Assembly (NCBI RefSeq): GCF_900176475.1
Contig: NZ_FWXX01000018.1
Location: 1 to 40,805, forward strand
Direction: 5' to 3'
Origin: Tropicibacter naphthalenivorans
Lineage (GTDB): Bacteria > Pseudomonadota > Alphaproteobacteria > Rhodobacterales > Rhodobacteraceae
DNA: 40,805 nt
Program-made: the position numbers and the translations under genes
Notes under the pieces: model-generated
Told to the model about the DNA's origin: nothing
Database searches by the model: none
The model's input: only the letters and a program-made list of their open reading frames with translations
Shown: positions 40,771-40,805 of the stretch, in pieces
Layout of the letters: every line of letters begins with the position of its first letter
Position numbering within the stretch: position 1 is the first letter of the stretch

Positions 40771-40805
40771 AACGTTTTAAAGATGACGACAAAAGGACTT
40801 TGCCC
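40711..40805. repeat. Terminal direct repeat, right copy (circular contig overlap)
   Basis: Identical to positions 1-95 over its full length; see the left copy. It ends one base before the ATG of the methyltransferase gene at 96. Confidence 0.95.

Overview
The window is a complete circular plasmid. Its first 95 bases are repeated exactly as its last 95 bases, so the unique circle is about 40,710 bp and the glycosyltransferase gene at 37564-40770 continues without a break into the methyltransferase operon at position 96. The gene types point to an alphaproteobacterium of the order Rhodobacterales (roseobacter group): a RepA/RPA-type replicon with parAB, many RTX calcium-binding proteins, a DUF2793 phage-spike-like protein, and high-GC coding DNA. 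The genus cannot be told from this sequence.

Backbone (17.6-21.6 kb): repA (minus strand) diverges from parA-parB (plus strand). Between them lies an origin region with one perfect DnaA box and three iterons exactly 22 bp apart. Three copies of the palindrome CTTTCGCGCGCGAAAG (one with a single mismatch) sit just past repA, between parA and parB, and just past parB; they are very likely the parS centromere sites. I see no conjugation, mobilisation, transposase or toxin-antitoxin genes.

Surface polysaccharide genes fill most of the rest. They are a KpsE/KpsM/KpsT-like ABC export system (7.9-10.9 kb), five glycosyltransferase proteins including three multidomain ones, two methyltransferase-like proteins, an extended SDR sugar epimerase and a UDP-galactopyranose mutase (galactofuranose supply). 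There are also three PAPS-type sulfotransferases (sulfate esters). An APS reductase (CysH, makes sulfite) and a UDP-sulfoquinovose synthase (SqdB, uses sulfite) complete the set. Together they suggest an exported glycan carrying galactofuranose, sulfate and possibly sulfoquinovose.

Seven RTX proteins take up about a quarter of the plasmid, but no type I secretion apparatus is encoded here. Four of them carry very different N-terminal parts (propeller-like, serralysin protease, unknown beta-rich, CAP domain) on one shared 14-repeat C-terminal cassette. In that cassette the nonapeptide loops alternate: one edge of the predicted beta-roll keeps canonical acidic calcium loops, and the other edge carries conserved basic residues (GQR, KGG, GGTK/R, GNRH). 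My main hypothesis is that this plasmid encodes a sulfated or sulfonated surface glycan together with secreted proteins that dock on it through this two-faced RTX module. This is inference; the cassette pattern itself is read directly from the sequence.
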